This document shows, one piece after another, positions 1 to 9,309 of a stretch of DNA of 64,000 nt. Both the position numbers and the translations under genes were made by a program. A model generated the notes under the pieces. The model saw only the letters and a list, made by a program, of their open reading frames with translations. It searched no databases and was not told the DNA's origin. Each line of letters begins with the position of its first letter. The stretch's first letter is position 1. The DNA is from an uncultured Bacteroidales bacterium (GTDB taxonomy: Bacteria; Bacteroidota; Bacteroidia; Bacteroidales; Bacteroidaceae), in the NCBI GenBank assembly GCA_937898885.1, contig CALDKD010000089.1, positions 41,599-105,598 on the forward strand, in the 5' to 3' direction.

Positions 1-2716
1 TCTCGTTCTGTGCAATATCGTTGGCAAGGTCAAGCAGTTCCTTGATAACCTCTTCGTTGGTCAGCAGCCCCTTCAGGTAGTTTGACAATGACATATTCAG
101 CAAATCCGAGAACTTCTGTGCCTGAACAATGTTTGTCCTCTCATACAGATGAACCCTTTCCTTCAGCAGCTTCTTCAGCAATTCTATGGCTATGTTCTTT
201 TCCTTCATCTTGGAAATCTCATCCAGGAATGCTGGATCAAACAATGAGAACTCAGTCTTGACATCCGAGAACAGATTGATGACACCCTCGCTCTTCACAC
301 TCTGTTTCAACAGTTCGCCAATGCGCTCGTTAATGTCCTTCTTGCTGATGGTGCCCTTTGCCTTGATTCTGCCTATCAGTGTCCTGACAGCTTCGAAGAA
401 ACCGGATTCGTATCTCTGGTTTTCGTCAAGAAGACTGCGGCAGAGACTTCTGGCATTCTTCAGCAGCAGTGCCTGCTTGAGGAATTCCGGCAAGTCATTC
501 TCATGCTGAGGTGCCAGCAGGAAGTTCACCCCACCCTTTATTATCATGCCGCGGTCAGCATCTGTTCCAGTGCGGAAGTTTGAATAGTCATAGCCATGGA
601 AGAAATCACGGCAAATTTCAATCTTTTCATTGAACTTTACCAGAGCAGTATCCTTGATGTCCTGATTGCCGTAATTCTCGCGGTCATTCTTGGTATAGTC
701 ACGCATGGCCTCCTTCAGGGCTTTGGCTATACCTATATAGTCAACCACCAGACCACCGGCCTTTCCGGCAAACACTCGGTTAACACGTGCAATAGCCTGC
801 ATCAGGTTATGACCGGACATCGGCTTATATACATACATTGTTGCCAGTGACGGAACGTCAAAGCCAGTCAGCCACATATCCACAACAATGGCAATCTTCA
901 GCGGGTCATTATTGTCCTTGAACCTCTTGGCCAGTTCCTTCTTGTACTGCTTGTTGCCAATAATGTCATGCCATTCTTCCGGGTCATTATTGGAACCCGT
1001 CATAACGCACTTGACCTTCTCTGTCCAATCAGGGTGAATCTCCAGAATCTTATGGTATATACTTATTGCAATAGGCCTGGAATATGCAACAATCATTGCC
1101 TTTCCGGTAAGCTCGTACTTACGGTTGTCCTCATAATGATTCAGTATGTCACGAACCAGTGAATCAATGGTCTCGGGCGCCCCAAGAATCTCTTCAAGGT
1201 GTGACATCTCATGCTTGCTTTCATCAATCTGAAGCTCTGTGGCACCATTTGCAGCCAGCTGGTCATATTCGTCATCCAGCTGCTTCAGGGTAGCCTCGTC
1301 AAGTTTCAGATTAACCACACGCGATTCATAATAGACAGGAACCGTTGCCTTGTCACGAACGGCCTGAGTCATATCGTATATGTCTATGTAGTTACCGAAG
1401 ACCTCTTGCGTATCCTTGTCCTTGGTCGACAATGGGGTTCCTGTAAAACCAATGAACGATGCGTTCGGCAGGCTGTTGTGTATGATTCTGGCCATACCTA
1501 TACTTACTTTACCGTTCTCGTCAATACGTTCCTCAAAACCGTATTGCCCACGGTGAGCCTCGTCTGTCATTACCACAATGTTCTTACGCTCGGAAAGAGG
1601 TTCCGCCGATTCCTCAAACTTCTGCATGGTAGTGAATATGATGCCGTTGGCTTCGCGCCCCTTCAGCAGTTCCTTCAGATTCTCGCGGCTGGTGGCCTGC
1701 ACTGGTTTCTGACGCAGGAAGTGTGCGCATTTTGAGAACTGACCGTACAACTGCTCGTCCAGGTCATTACGGTCTGTAATTACTACAATAGTAGGTTGTG
1801 AGAGAACACTCTGAATAAGGTGTGCATAGAACACCATGGACAGAGACTTACCACTACCCTGTGTGTGCCAGAACACTCCAATCTTGCCGTCACTGTTAGT
1901 AGCCCTGACGGTACGGTCCACAGCCTTGCGTACGGCAAAGTACTGGTGGTAGCCGGCCAGAATCTTTGCATCGCCCGATTCCTCACAGCTGAAACAGGTA
2001 AAGTTCTTCAGAATATCCATGAACCTGTCACGCTTGAACATTCCCACAAAGAAAGTGTCATAGTCAATGGCATCGGTGCTTTCATACGTTCCGTCCTTGG
2101 TTTTCCATTCCATGAAGCGGTCCTCGTTGCTGGTAATGGTTCCGGCCTTTGAGCACTCCATATCACTCATCACGCAGAAAGCATTGTATATGAACATTGA
2201 AGGAATCTCCTTCATATAGTTTTTAATCTGACGATAAGCCGCCGATGCATCTGTCTCCTCGCGCGATGGTGACTTCAACTCAACAAGAACCAGTGGCAGT
2301 CCGTTGACAAAAACAATAATATCGGCACGTTTCTCTGAATATTCCTGGAAAGTCCACTGATTGACAGCCTGGAACGAGTTGCGGTTGACATTGGAATAAT
2401 CCACCAGATAGATAATGTCATGCAGCAATTCGCCTTTATGTTCAAAAGTCACTTCAACACCATTCTGCAGATAGTCCATAAACTTCTGGTTCTTCTGCAC
2501 CAGCGTGCCGGAGTCAATGCTTGTGACCTTACGTATGGCCTCATCAATGGCAGCATCACTTTTGGTGGGGTTCACCATAGTAAGACTGTGTCTGAGCTGC
2601 GGTTCATTAAACGGAACACGATAGTCCCTGACTATTTCAGGGCCATACAGAGTCTCATAACCCAAATTGTCAAAGAGACTCATCAACGCGTTTTCGTAAC
2701 TTTCTTCAGAGAACAT
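1..2716 (-). CDS. hsdR: Type I restriction enzyme R subunit HsdR (3' part outside window)
   Basis: Endonuclease and ATP-dependent translocase subunit of a type I restriction-modification complex (R2M2S). Reading the minus strand from ATG at 2716 gives 905 codons open to the left edge. The N-terminal nuclease domain carries D..ELK (FVNGLPLVLVELKSP, about residue 135). Helicase motifs follow: Walker A TQGSGKS near residue 287, the DEAH box in TDEAHRGQYGF near 385, TGTP near 430, and a late helicase motif QAIARVNR. The gene lies 130 bp downstream of the recombinase gene and is co-oriented with hsdM. The missing C-terminus is past position 1. No frameshift was seen. Identification is firm; the specificity subunit is not in the window. 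Confidence 0.95.
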   Translation of the reverse strand, partial: MFSEESYENALMSLFDNLGYETLYGPEIVRDYRVPFNEPQLRHSLTMVNPTKSDAAIDEAIRKVTSIDSGTLVQKNQKFMDYLQNGVEVTFEHKGELLHDIIYLVDYSNVNRNSFQAVNQWTFQEYSEKRADIIVFVNGLPLVLVELKSPSREETDASAAYRQIKNYMKEIPSMFIYNAFCVMSDMECSKAGTITSNEDRFMEWKTKDGTYESTDAIDYDTFFVGMFKRDRFMDILKNFTCFSCEESGDAKILAGYHQYFAVRKAVDRTVRATNSDGKIGVFWHTQGSGKSLSMVFYAHLIQSVLSQPTIVVITDRNDLDEQLYGQFSKCAHFLRQKPVQATSRENLKELLKGREANGIIFTTMQKFEESAEPLSERKNIVVMTDEAHRGQYGFEERIDENGKVSIGMARIIHNSLPNASFIGFTGTPLSTKDKDTQEVFGNYIDIYDMTQAVRDKATVPVYYESRVVNLKLDEATLKQLDDEYDQLAANGATELQIDESKHEMSHLEEILGAPETIDSLVRDILNHYEDNRKYELTGKAMIVAYSRPIAISIYHKILEIHPDWTEKVKCVMTGSNNDPEEWHDIIGNKQYKKELAKRFKDNNDPLKIAIVVDMWLTGFDVPSLATMYVYKPMSGHNLMQAIARVNRVFAGKAGGLVVDYIGIAKALKEAMRDYTKNDRENYGNQDIKDTALVKFNEKIEICRDFFHGYDYSNFRTGTDADRGMIIKGGVNFLLAPQHENDLPEFLKQALLLKNARSLCRSLLDENQRYESGFFEAVRTLIGRIKAKGTISKKDINERIGELLKQSVKSEGVINLFSDVKTEFSLFDPAFLDEISKMKEKNIAIELLKKLLKERVHLYERTNIVQAQKFSDLLNMSLSNYLKGLLTNEEVIKELLDLANDIAQNE

Positions 2717-2846
2717 ATATTATGCTGTTAGTCAAATTATTACTTAAGTTAGGAATGTAGCTATGCGGCTAAATTATGATTTCTAACGCGGTTCAGCGTG
2801 AAATGATGCCGTCTGACACGGCTGTTGTATGTGGCAGTCGTTGTCA

Positions 2847-3839
2847 TTATCCCAGGAATTTGCGGTGTGATAGTTTTACATTGGTCTGGTTGACCATTGC
2901 GTAACGCATGGTGGTGTCAATCTTTACGTGACCCAGAAGTTTCTGGACCTGTTCAACGGGCATGCCTTTGTCTATGGCCATTGTGGCAAGCGTTCTTCTG
3001 AACTTGTGCGGGTGGATTCTGGGTATCTTCAGGCCCCGGCCCAACTCACGAAGACGCATTTCGACACCGGTTATCTGTAACCTGACGTGCGGCCTGTTAA
3101 GCGATACAAAAAGAGCCTGATTCTTGTCTTTGCGTGATGCCAGATATTCCTGAAGGTGCAGTTTGGCACGAGCATTGAAATACACTATGCGCTCCTTGTT
3201 GCCTTTTCCGAAAACAATGCATTCACGTTCGGCAAAATTCACATCGTTGCGGTTCAGTTTGACCAGTTCCCCCACCCTGATTCCTGTTGATACAAGCAGG
3301 TCGATAATTGCCAGATCACGCTTGCATTTGCAGTTGTCACGCAGACGCTCCAGATTCTCATCGCTGATTACCTCCTTGACCTGTTCGCCTGTCTTGACTT
3401 TGTGAATCCTGCGGACAGGGCTTTTCAGAATGAAGTCCTCGTCTTCCAACCAGCTGAAGAACGATGAAAAGATTCTGCGAATGTTGTCAATGGTGACTTT
3501 GCTTGACTTGTGCTTCTTCTGAAAGACAGCAAGATAGGCGCGAAGGTCATCGGTCGTGTATTCCTTGACTGATTTTGGCATGTACCTGAACAGTTGCCTG
3601 ACTGTTGTCTCATAGTACTTGATTGTCTTGGTTGAACACCCCTCCACCAGCTTTGCAGAAAGGAATATCTCCAGAAGACGGTTGTTGGAAACAATATCCT
3701 CCTGGATTTTGTCTCCATCCTCAATGAGCGTGTATCTGCTCAGTGTCTGCAGCAGCACGCTATTGAGTTGCGTCATCTGATCAACGGTTAGTGTTCCTGA
3801 CATCAAGTCTGTTACTTCTTGGATAAACGTTTCTTTCAT
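2847..3839 (-). CDS. Tyrosine recombinase (XerC/D-like), type I RM-associated
   Basis: Phage-integrase-family site-specific recombinase of 330 residues. It has an N-terminal SAM-like core-binding domain (about 50-145) and a catalytic domain (155-325) with the full set of residues: R188 (STGIRVGEL), K212 (GKGNKER), H278 and R281 (HPHKFRR), H304 (LLGHVKID) and nucleophile Y313. It lies between hsdM (47 bp upstream) and hsdR (130 bp downstream) on the same strand, so all three may be co-transcribed. In Bacteroides-type loci a recombinase in this position usually inverts or shuffles hsdS target-recognition segments. That role is inferred, because neither hsdS nor inverted repeats are visible here. 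A housekeeping XerC/D role is less likely given the context. Confidence 0.9.
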   Translation of the reverse strand: MKETFIQEVTDLMSGTLTVDQMTQLNSVLLQTLSRYTLIEDGDKIQEDIVSNNRLLEIFLSAKLVEGCSTKTIKYYETTVRQLFRYMPKSVKEYTTDDLRAYLAVFQKKHKSSKVTIDNIRRIFSSFFSWLEDEDFILKSPVRRIHKVKTGEQVKEVISDENLERLRDNCKCKRDLAIIDLLVSTGIRVGELVKLNRNDVNFAERECIVFGKGNKERIVYFNARAKLHLQEYLASRKDKNQALFVSLNRPHVRLQITGVEMRLRELGRGLKIPRIHPHKFRRTLATMAIDKGMPVEQVQKLLGHVKIDTTMRYAMVNQTNVKLSHRKFLG

Positions 3840-3886
3840 AACCCCTGTATTTATAATTAGTAAGTCCGGACAGGGGAATACGGTTG

Positions 3887-5392
3887 CTACTTGATCTCGA
3901 ATCCTATTGATGCCAACTGTTTCCTGATCTCGGCTTCAAGTTCGTGTGACTGCTGGAACAGCTCGCCAAGTTCGGTTGTAAGGCGGGTCATTTTCTCCTG
4001 GAAAGGTTCACCATCGTCCTTTGTCTCGGCTATTCCCACATAACGGCCTGGAGTCAGAATATATTCCTGCTTTGCAATATCCTGAATGCTGACTGTCGCA
4101 CAGTAACCCTTTTCATCCTGCAAAGTACCATCAACATACTGGTCATACGTGCCGGCAATCTTCAGAATGTCTTCCTCGGACAGTTCACGCAACTTGCGGG
4201 TTACCATTGTACCCAGGTTGCGGGCATCAATGAACAGCACTTTGTTTGTCTGTTTCTTGGCACGATTCAGGAACCACAGGCATACGGGGATTCCCGTAGA
4301 ATAGAACAGCTTGTCGGGAAGCGCCACAATGCATTCTACAAGGTCGGCCTTCAGAATATTCTCGCGTATTGTACCTTCTCCGCCCGATTGCGATGAAAGG
4401 GAGCCGTTGGCCAGCACCATTCCAATCTTCCCGACAGGTGACAGATGGTGAATCATATGCTGAAGCCATGCAAAGTTGGCATTGCCCGATGGCGGTATTC
4501 CGTATTTCCAGCGTACATCATCCTGAAGTTTGTCAGCACCCCAGTCGCTCATATTAAATGGCGGGTTGGCCATCACGAAATCGGCCTTCAGAGTGCTGTG
4601 CTGGTCTTTCAGGAATGAGTCCGCATTAGCTTCGCCAAGATTGGCCTCAATTCCGCGTATGGCAAGATTCATCTGAGCCATTTTCCAAGTGGTTGGATTG
4701 CTTTCCTGACCGAACACCGATATGTTGTTTATGTTTCCCTGATGACGCTCAATGAACTTTGCCGACTGTACAAACATACCGCCCGAACCGCATGCAGGAT
4801 CAAAGACACGGCCATGATACGGTTTCAGGACCTCAACCAATGTGCGTACAATACACGACGGCGTATAGAATTCGCCCGCATTCTTGCCTTCGGCCGATGC
4901 AAACATTGACAGACAGTATTCGTAAGTGCGGCCCAGGATATCCTTGCTGTCACCATGTGCCTTCATATTTACGTTGGTGAACAGGTCAACCACATTGCCA
5001 AGCTTCTCCTTGTCAAGTTCCGGACGTGCAAAGTTCTTGGGCAAGATTCCCTTGAGACGTGCATTCTCCTGCTCAATAAGGCGCATTGCATTGTCAATAA
5101 TCACACCTATTTCGGGTGTGTGGGCTGCCCCTGCAATCACTTCCCAACGCGCATCTTTCGGAACATAGAATATATTGCAACTGGTGTATTCATCCTTGTC
5201 TTCCTCCATTCCGTAACCTTCGGTCACAAGTTCCGAATGCTTCTCGTCAAAGCGGTCAGAAATATATTTCAGGAAGATAAGCCCCAGCACTACATGCTTA
5301 TACTCCGAGGCATCCATACTGCCCCTTAATACGTCAGCCGCATTCCAAATCTGTTTCTCAAATCCAACGTCTGCAGAATTCACTTTTGCCAT
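3887..5392 (-). CDS. hsdM: Type I restriction-modification methyltransferase HsdM
   Basis: N6-adenine methyltransferase subunit, 501 residues, the usual HsdM length. The N-terminal HsdM_N helical domain (about 1-135) contains LKYISDRF. The catalytic domain has the SAM-binding motif DPACGSGGM (198-206) and the catalytic NPPF motif (276-279, in FVMANPPFNMSDWG). The C-terminal end (about 465-501) is predicted helical, as expected for the contact with HsdS. ATG at 5392 gives a normal HsdM N-terminus. It appears to be the first gene of the hsdM-recombinase-hsdR run. The upstream intergenic region holds an 11-bp phased repeat array (5512-5670), but no convincing TAnnTTTG box was found close to the start. 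Confidence 0.96.
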   Translation of the reverse strand: MAKVNSADVGFEKQIWNAADVLRGSMDASEYKHVVLGLIFLKYISDRFDEKHSELVTEGYGMEEDKDEYTSCNIFYVPKDARWEVIAGAAHTPEIGVIIDNAMRLIEQENARLKGILPKNFARPELDKEKLGNVVDLFTNVNMKAHGDSKDILGRTYEYCLSMFASAEGKNAGEFYTPSCIVRTLVEVLKPYHGRVFDPACGSGGMFVQSAKFIERHQGNINNISVFGQESNPTTWKMAQMNLAIRGIEANLGEANADSFLKDQHSTLKADFVMANPPFNMSDWGADKLQDDVRWKYGIPPSGNANFAWLQHMIHHLSPVGKIGMVLANGSLSSQSGGEGTIRENILKADLVECIVALPDKLFYSTGIPVCLWFLNRAKKQTNKVLFIDARNLGTMVTRKLRELSEEDILKIAGTYDQYVDGTLQDEKGYCATVSIQDIAKQEYILTPGRYVGIAETKDDGEPFQEKMTRLTTELGELFQQSHELEAEIRKQLASIGFEIK

Positions 5393-5511
5393 AATAATGC
5401 CTTATATAGTTGACTTCTGTTATTATAGTTATCAAAATTATGAAAAATATAAATATATGGTACATTAATGAAGAAAAAAACGAAAACAGGCCTATTGACG
5501 TTTGGTCAGTG

Positions 5512-5670
5512 TCCACTCAACAGTAATCCGGTGTCCACTCAACAGTAATCCGGTGTCCACTCACCCTCCTATCGGTCTCCACTCGTTCTCCACTCTGTGT
5601 CCACTCGTTCTCCACTCTGGCTCCACTCTGTGTCCACTCATTCTCCACTCAGAGGCGGAAAAAGAGTGGA
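5512..5670. repeat. 11-bp phased direct-repeat array with TCCACTC core
   Basis: The 7-mer TCCACTC starts at 5512, 5534, 5556, 5578, 5589, 5600, 5611, 5622, 5633 and 5644. The spacings are 22, 22, 22 and then 11 six times, so every copy sits on one 11-bp grid. The four bases between cores vary (GTTC, TGTG, TGGC, ATTC). An inverted copy, GAGTGGA, follows at 5664-5670. In the first three units the alternate 11-mer is diverged (GTAATCCGGTG). The array lies in the 523-bp gap between divergently transcribed hsdM and the lipoprotein gene. It may be a minisatellite relic or a helically phased protein-binding site; the sequence alone does not decide. Confidence 0.85.
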
Positions 5671-5814
5671 AAACGAAAGGAAGCACAGCGAAGTCACAGC
5701 GGAATCGTGGACTGAGAGAAACACGTAAGCATTTCTTACCTGCGCGACGCCTCTCTGTCATAGTATGCGAGAGCTTATTGTTCAATTGGCAATTCCGGAG
5801 CAGTCAGAGACTGT

Positions 5815-5846
5815 ATTGTTTTTCAAAGAAAAAAAACATATCTTTG
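5815..5846 (+). promoter_or_regulatory. Bacteroidota-type promoter for the lipocalin-like lipoprotein
   Basis: ATTG at 5815-5818 (-33 element) is followed by a 20-bp spacer and TATCTTTG at 5839-5846, an exact TAnnTTTG match. Transcription would start near 5850, giving a leader of about 65 nt before the ATG at 5916. Confidence 0.7.
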
Positions 5847-5915
5847 CAACGGCATCACGCATGTCAGATATTATTTGAGGCAATTCATTAATTAACAATA
5901 AACAACAAACAGATT

Positions 5916-6347
5916 ATGAAAAAAACAATGATTTTCACACTCGCACTCATTGCCTGTGTATTCAGTTTCGTATCTTGCGACAAGGAGAGTGAAAGCGAGA
6001 CTACCGCACCAATCGTAGGCACCTGGAAGTTTACAAGTATTTCAGGAACAGTGTCTGCTATGGGTTACTCACAGCCTATCTCAAAAGAAGATATTGACCT
6101 TGGTGAGACTATCACCTTCAACGCTGACGGCACCACATCAGATAAAGGCACCACTTACAAGGTTGAGAACGGCAAGCTCACTCTGAGATCCACTGATGGA
6201 ATGGCAATAGATTTCGTCATTGAAACGCTCAACGCGTCAACACTCAAGCTCGGTTTGAATCAGACTATCGTTGAAGAGGATGAGGATTATCCTATGCCTA
6301 TTGAAATTACAGTTGATGCTACCATCACTTTCTCACGCGTAAAGTAA
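5916..6347 (+). CDS. Small lipoprotein, lipocalin-like domain
   Basis: Secreted lipoprotein of 143 residues. The signal peptide ends in a lipobox with Cys at residue 21 (FVSCDKE), so it should be anchored to the outer or inner membrane. The mature part begins with an IVGTWKFTSI motif, typical of Bacteroidetes lipocalin-like (calycin) lipoproteins, followed by alternating beta-strand segments (ITFNADGTT, YKVENGKLTL). The ligand is unknown. It is a single-gene unit: its own promoter lies upstream and a strong terminator follows immediately. The fold assignment is from pattern and moderately sure; the lipoprotein call is firm. Confidence 0.8.
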   Translation: MKKTMIFTLALIACVFSFVSCDKESESETTAPIVGTWKFTSISGTVSAMGYSQPISKEDIDLGETITFNADGTTSDKGTTYKVENGKLTLRSTDGMAIDFVIETLNASTLKLGLNQTIVEEDEDYPMPIEITVDATITFSRVK

Positions 6348-6373
6348 TCCACTTAATTACAATACCGACTAAA

Positions 6374-6407
6374 AAAAGCCCGGAGACAATCACGTTTCCG
6401 GGCTTTT
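6374..6407. terminator. Rho-independent terminator (bidirectional)
   Basis: AAAAGCCCGGA at 6374-6384 pairs perfectly with TCCGGGCTTTT at 6397-6407 around a 12-nt loop. The A-run on one side and T-run on the other let it serve both the lipoprotein gene (+) and the converging ABC transporter gene (-), which ends at 6421. Confidence 0.9.
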
Positions 6408-6420
6408 CTGTCTAATACGC

Positions 6421-9093
6421 CTATCTCACCTTGGCAAACACCCTGCCGGAAGACTCCTCAAGAGATGTGGTATAACCGCGCAGAAGGGTAATGCTCAGGT
6501 CATCCTCACGGCCTGAATCAGATAGTATGGGGTGACGGTTATCGGAACACGTCAATAATAATCCGATACTCTGGCTCTGCTCTATATACTGAACGGCGAG
6601 AATGGCGCCGGCCTCTATCCTGGAGCCACAGCCGTCACCGCTCTGGAACAGCTGCAGCAGCTCTTCCACCGCAGCCGTTGTATGGTCAGCTACAGACTGT
6701 GGGACCAAATGGCGCAGAAGGAACTGCTCCAGGCCATTGCTCAACTCTATGTAGTCGTAATCTCTAACAATGCCGTATTCGAATTTGCTGATACCCTGAA
6801 TAAAGCGTTTGGTCTCCTCAAGCTGCGGATTGGTGAATATCTGCTCAGGAGTTCCCTGCTCGTATATTACGCCATGATTCATAAAGAACACACGGTTGCT
6901 CACGTTGCGGGCGAACTTCATCTCGTGCGTCACTATCAGCATTGTCATGCCACGTGCGGCAAGCTCGCGGATAACGGTCAGGACCTCGTTTATCATTGTC
7001 GGATCAAGAGCCGAGGTAGGCTCATCGAACAAGATGACCTCAGGGTCCATAGACAGGCAGCGCGCTATGGCTACACGTTGTTTCTGACCGCCGGAAAGCT
7101 GAGACGGCATACAGGCGGCCTTGTTGGCAAGACCTACGGCAGACAGAAGCTCCATTCCACGCATCTCAGCCTCCTCACGGCTTTTGTTCAGAAGCCTCAT
7201 TGGCCCTATGCACAGATTCTCAAGCACTGTAAGATGCCCAAACAGATTGAAGGACTGGAACACCATTCCCATACGGCGGCGCATCTCATCCTCGCCGGCA
7301 CCTGGCATGGTGACAGTTCCCTCTGTTGGAGACTCCAGTTTGTTCAGACATCGCAGGAATGTACTCTTTCCGGTGCCGGAAGGTCCTATTATTGACACCA
7401 CATCGCCTTTGTGAATATCAGTGGTTATATTCTTCAGGACCTCTACCCCATCCTCAAAGACCTTGCGCAGTCCGTTTACTGACAGAACCACCTGCTCGTT
7501 ATGTACAGCGCTGTCCAAGCCGCCCGTGGCAACAGGTTTCTCTGCAGGCCTGGCTGTCAGTCCGGGAGCAACGTCACTACCCTTCTTTGGAAGAGTCATA
7601 TCAAGCAGCCAGCCAATCAGCCTGACAAAGACTACAGTGATAAGGTAATAGATGATAGCCGCCGCAATGAACGGGAAGAAGGCGTCGAACGTGCGGCTGC
7701 GGATAATATCCATTGATTTTGTCAAATCAACAACCGCTATGTAGCCAATAATAGACGTTGACTTTATCATTGCTATCACCTGCCCGTTATACACCGATTG
7801 CGCGCTGCGTGCCGCCTGCGGCAAAATGATGTTGAGGAAAGTCTGTCTATTTGAGAAGCCGAGCGCATATCCGGCCTCGCGCTGCCCACGGTCAATGCCC
7901 TCTATGGCCATACGGAACACATCGCCCACAAAAGCGGCCATACTCATGGCAAGGGCAATTATGGATACAACCTCGCCGTTTATCCCCAATGGCGCGCAGA
8001 CCGCATAGTACATAATCATCAGGAACACCAGAATGGGCACCACGCGCATAATCTCTATATAGACCTTGGCAGTCTTTGACACAAAGCGTTTGCGGCTCAT
8101 ACGCATGGCGCAGACAAGCGCGCCCAGCAATGTTCCCAGTATAAGGGCAAAGAATGATATACGTACGGTAAGCCACAGTCCATCGGCAATCATCTTCCAA
8201 CGGTCCTCCTCAATGAATGTACGGTGGAAGGCGTCTGACACATTGGAGAAGAAGCCGGTCTCCTTATATAGCCCCGCCTCTTTCATCTGACGGGTGGCAA
8301 GTTCCCCGCTGTAACCCACCAGGGCATGCGATGCCTTGTTGTACGGATTGGATTTAAGCATATTCCCGTTTATGCTTCTGTCCGGTCTCACAGATATGCC
8401 CGACATTCCCATATCTATCTGTCCGGTCTGTACGGCAGCAAGAATACTGAGCTGCGGCATATTCAGAAGCTCCACGGGACGGCCCACGTACTTTGCGAAC
8501 TCATATATCAGATCTATATCGAAACCGGCGGGTTTTCCGTTGGAGATATATGTTGTGCCCACAACCGTAAAACCGCTGGCAACGTGAATAGGATCTCCCG
8601 AGGCAGGGACATCATAGTCTCTCGCCACAGGATCGGGGGTTCCGTATGGTCTCAGCCAGTAGTCCTTTGAGTCAAGCATCATCTGGCGGGTCTCAGGAAG
8701 GCTCAGCCATTCGTCGAAGCGCTCCTTCAGGTCACCGTTCCTCAGGCTGAACAAGGCAATCTGATTATCAACCAGAATGGAGTCCCAAACCAGATACAAT
8801 CCCGGTATTGTGTGCATATATGCCTTGAATTCCGGCATACGCACTGTCATCAGGTCAATGGAGCCGTTTTTCAGGCCCTGAATGATTGCGGCAGGCTCGG
8901 TATGATATTCCACCTTGTACCCGCACTCTTCCGCGTGAGCGGAAAGGATTGTCTCTACAGTGGCGCCCTGGTATGTTCCTATTACAGTGCCTCTCAGTTC
9001 CTCAAACGAGTGTGCGGTTATTATCTTGGCCTGTTTCGAGCAACTTGCAAGCAACAGTATCGCCATTGCCAGAATGACAGGATATCTTCTCAT
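6421..9093 (-). CDS. All-in-one polar amino-acid ABC transporter (binding protein + permease + ATPase fusion)
   Basis: A single 890-residue polypeptide holding every part of a His/Glu-type amino-acid importer. It has a lipoprotein signal (LLLASC, Cys18), then two solute-binding-like segments (about 25-155 and 165-290; the first looks degenerate). A HisM/GlnP-type permease follows (about 300-505, EAA loop EAGYALGFS...ILPQA). The ATPase has Walker A GPSGTGKS (570-577), Q613, LSGGQ (666-670), Walker B ILFDEP (687-692) and switch H723. The C-terminal ~120 residues are extra and resemble a weak RsbW-type HATPase (AVEELLQLF). I chose ATG 9093 over TTG 9132 because it gives a clean lipoprotein signal. 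Substrate specificity within the amino acids is unknown. Confidence 0.9.
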   Translation of the reverse strand: MRRYPVILAMAILLLASCSKQAKIITAHSFEELRGTVIGTYQGATVETILSAHAEECGYKVEYHTEPAAIIQGLKNGSIDLMTVRMPEFKAYMHTIPGLYLVWDSILVDNQIALFSLRNGDLKERFDEWLSLPETRQMMLDSKDYWLRPYGTPDPVARDYDVPASGDPIHVASGFTVVGTTYISNGKPAGFDIDLIYEFAKYVGRPVELLNMPQLSILAAVQTGQIDMGMSGISVRPDRSINGNMLKSNPYNKASHALVGYSGELATRQMKEAGLYKETGFFSNVSDAFHRTFIEEDRWKMIADGLWLTVRISFFALILGTLLGALVCAMRMSRKRFVSKTAKVYIEIMRVVPILVFLMIMYYAVCAPLGINGEVVSIIALAMSMAAFVGDVFRMAIEGIDRGQREAGYALGFSNRQTFLNIILPQAARSAQSVYNGQVIAMIKSTSIIGYIAVVDLTKSMDIIRSRTFDAFFPFIAAAIIYYLITVVFVRLIGWLLDMTLPKKGSDVAPGLTARPAEKPVATGGLDSAVHNEQVVLSVNGLRKVFEDGVEVLKNITTDIHKGDVVSIIGPSGTGKSTFLRCLNKLESPTEGTVTMPGAGEDEMRRRMGMVFQSFNLFGHLTVLENLCIGPMRLLNKSREEAEMRGMELLSAVGLANKAACMPSQLSGGQKQRVAIARCLSMDPEVILFDEPTSALDPTMINEVLTVIRELAARGMTMLIVTHEMKFARNVSNRVFFMNHGVIYEQGTPEQIFTNPQLEETKRFIQGISKFEYGIVRDYDYIELSNGLEQFLLRHLVPQSVADHTTAAVEELLQLFQSGDGCGSRIEAGAILAVQYIEQSQSIGLLLTCSDNRHPILSDSGREDDLSITLLRGYTTSLEESSGRVFAKVR

Positions 9094-9309
9094 ATCATCT
9101 AATTTTTTCCTTGATTTTTTGAACGATGTCAATGACTTGCCCCTTTGTCAAGACGGCATCCGCACCGACCATTCAAGCACGAAGATAACAAATAGTCTCT
9201 TATTAAATACAATATATGCTCCCGTTTATTTAGCGCTCCGCCTCATTCCCTTCTATTCACTTATTTTATACCTTTGCCAATACAATGAGACGAACATGAC
9301 AGTTGCATT

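Noticed and set aside
186..2731. Several plus-strand open frames across the left edge
   Set aside because: They are antisense shadows of hsdR, whose minus-strand frame is continuous with helicase and nuclease motifs.
2847..3839. Integrase of an integrated mobile element
   Set aside because: No att repeats, tRNA target, mobilisation genes or phage genes nearby; location inside the RM operon fits an hsdS-shuffling recombinase better.
5512..5670. CRISPR array
   Set aside because: The conserved core is only 7 bp with 4-bp spacers; no CRISPR-length repeats, spacers or cas genes.
5502..5891. Plus-strand frame of 129 codons through the 11-bp repeat
   Set aside because: Its sequence is the repeat read in frame plus low-quality coding; the promoter for the next gene lies inside it.
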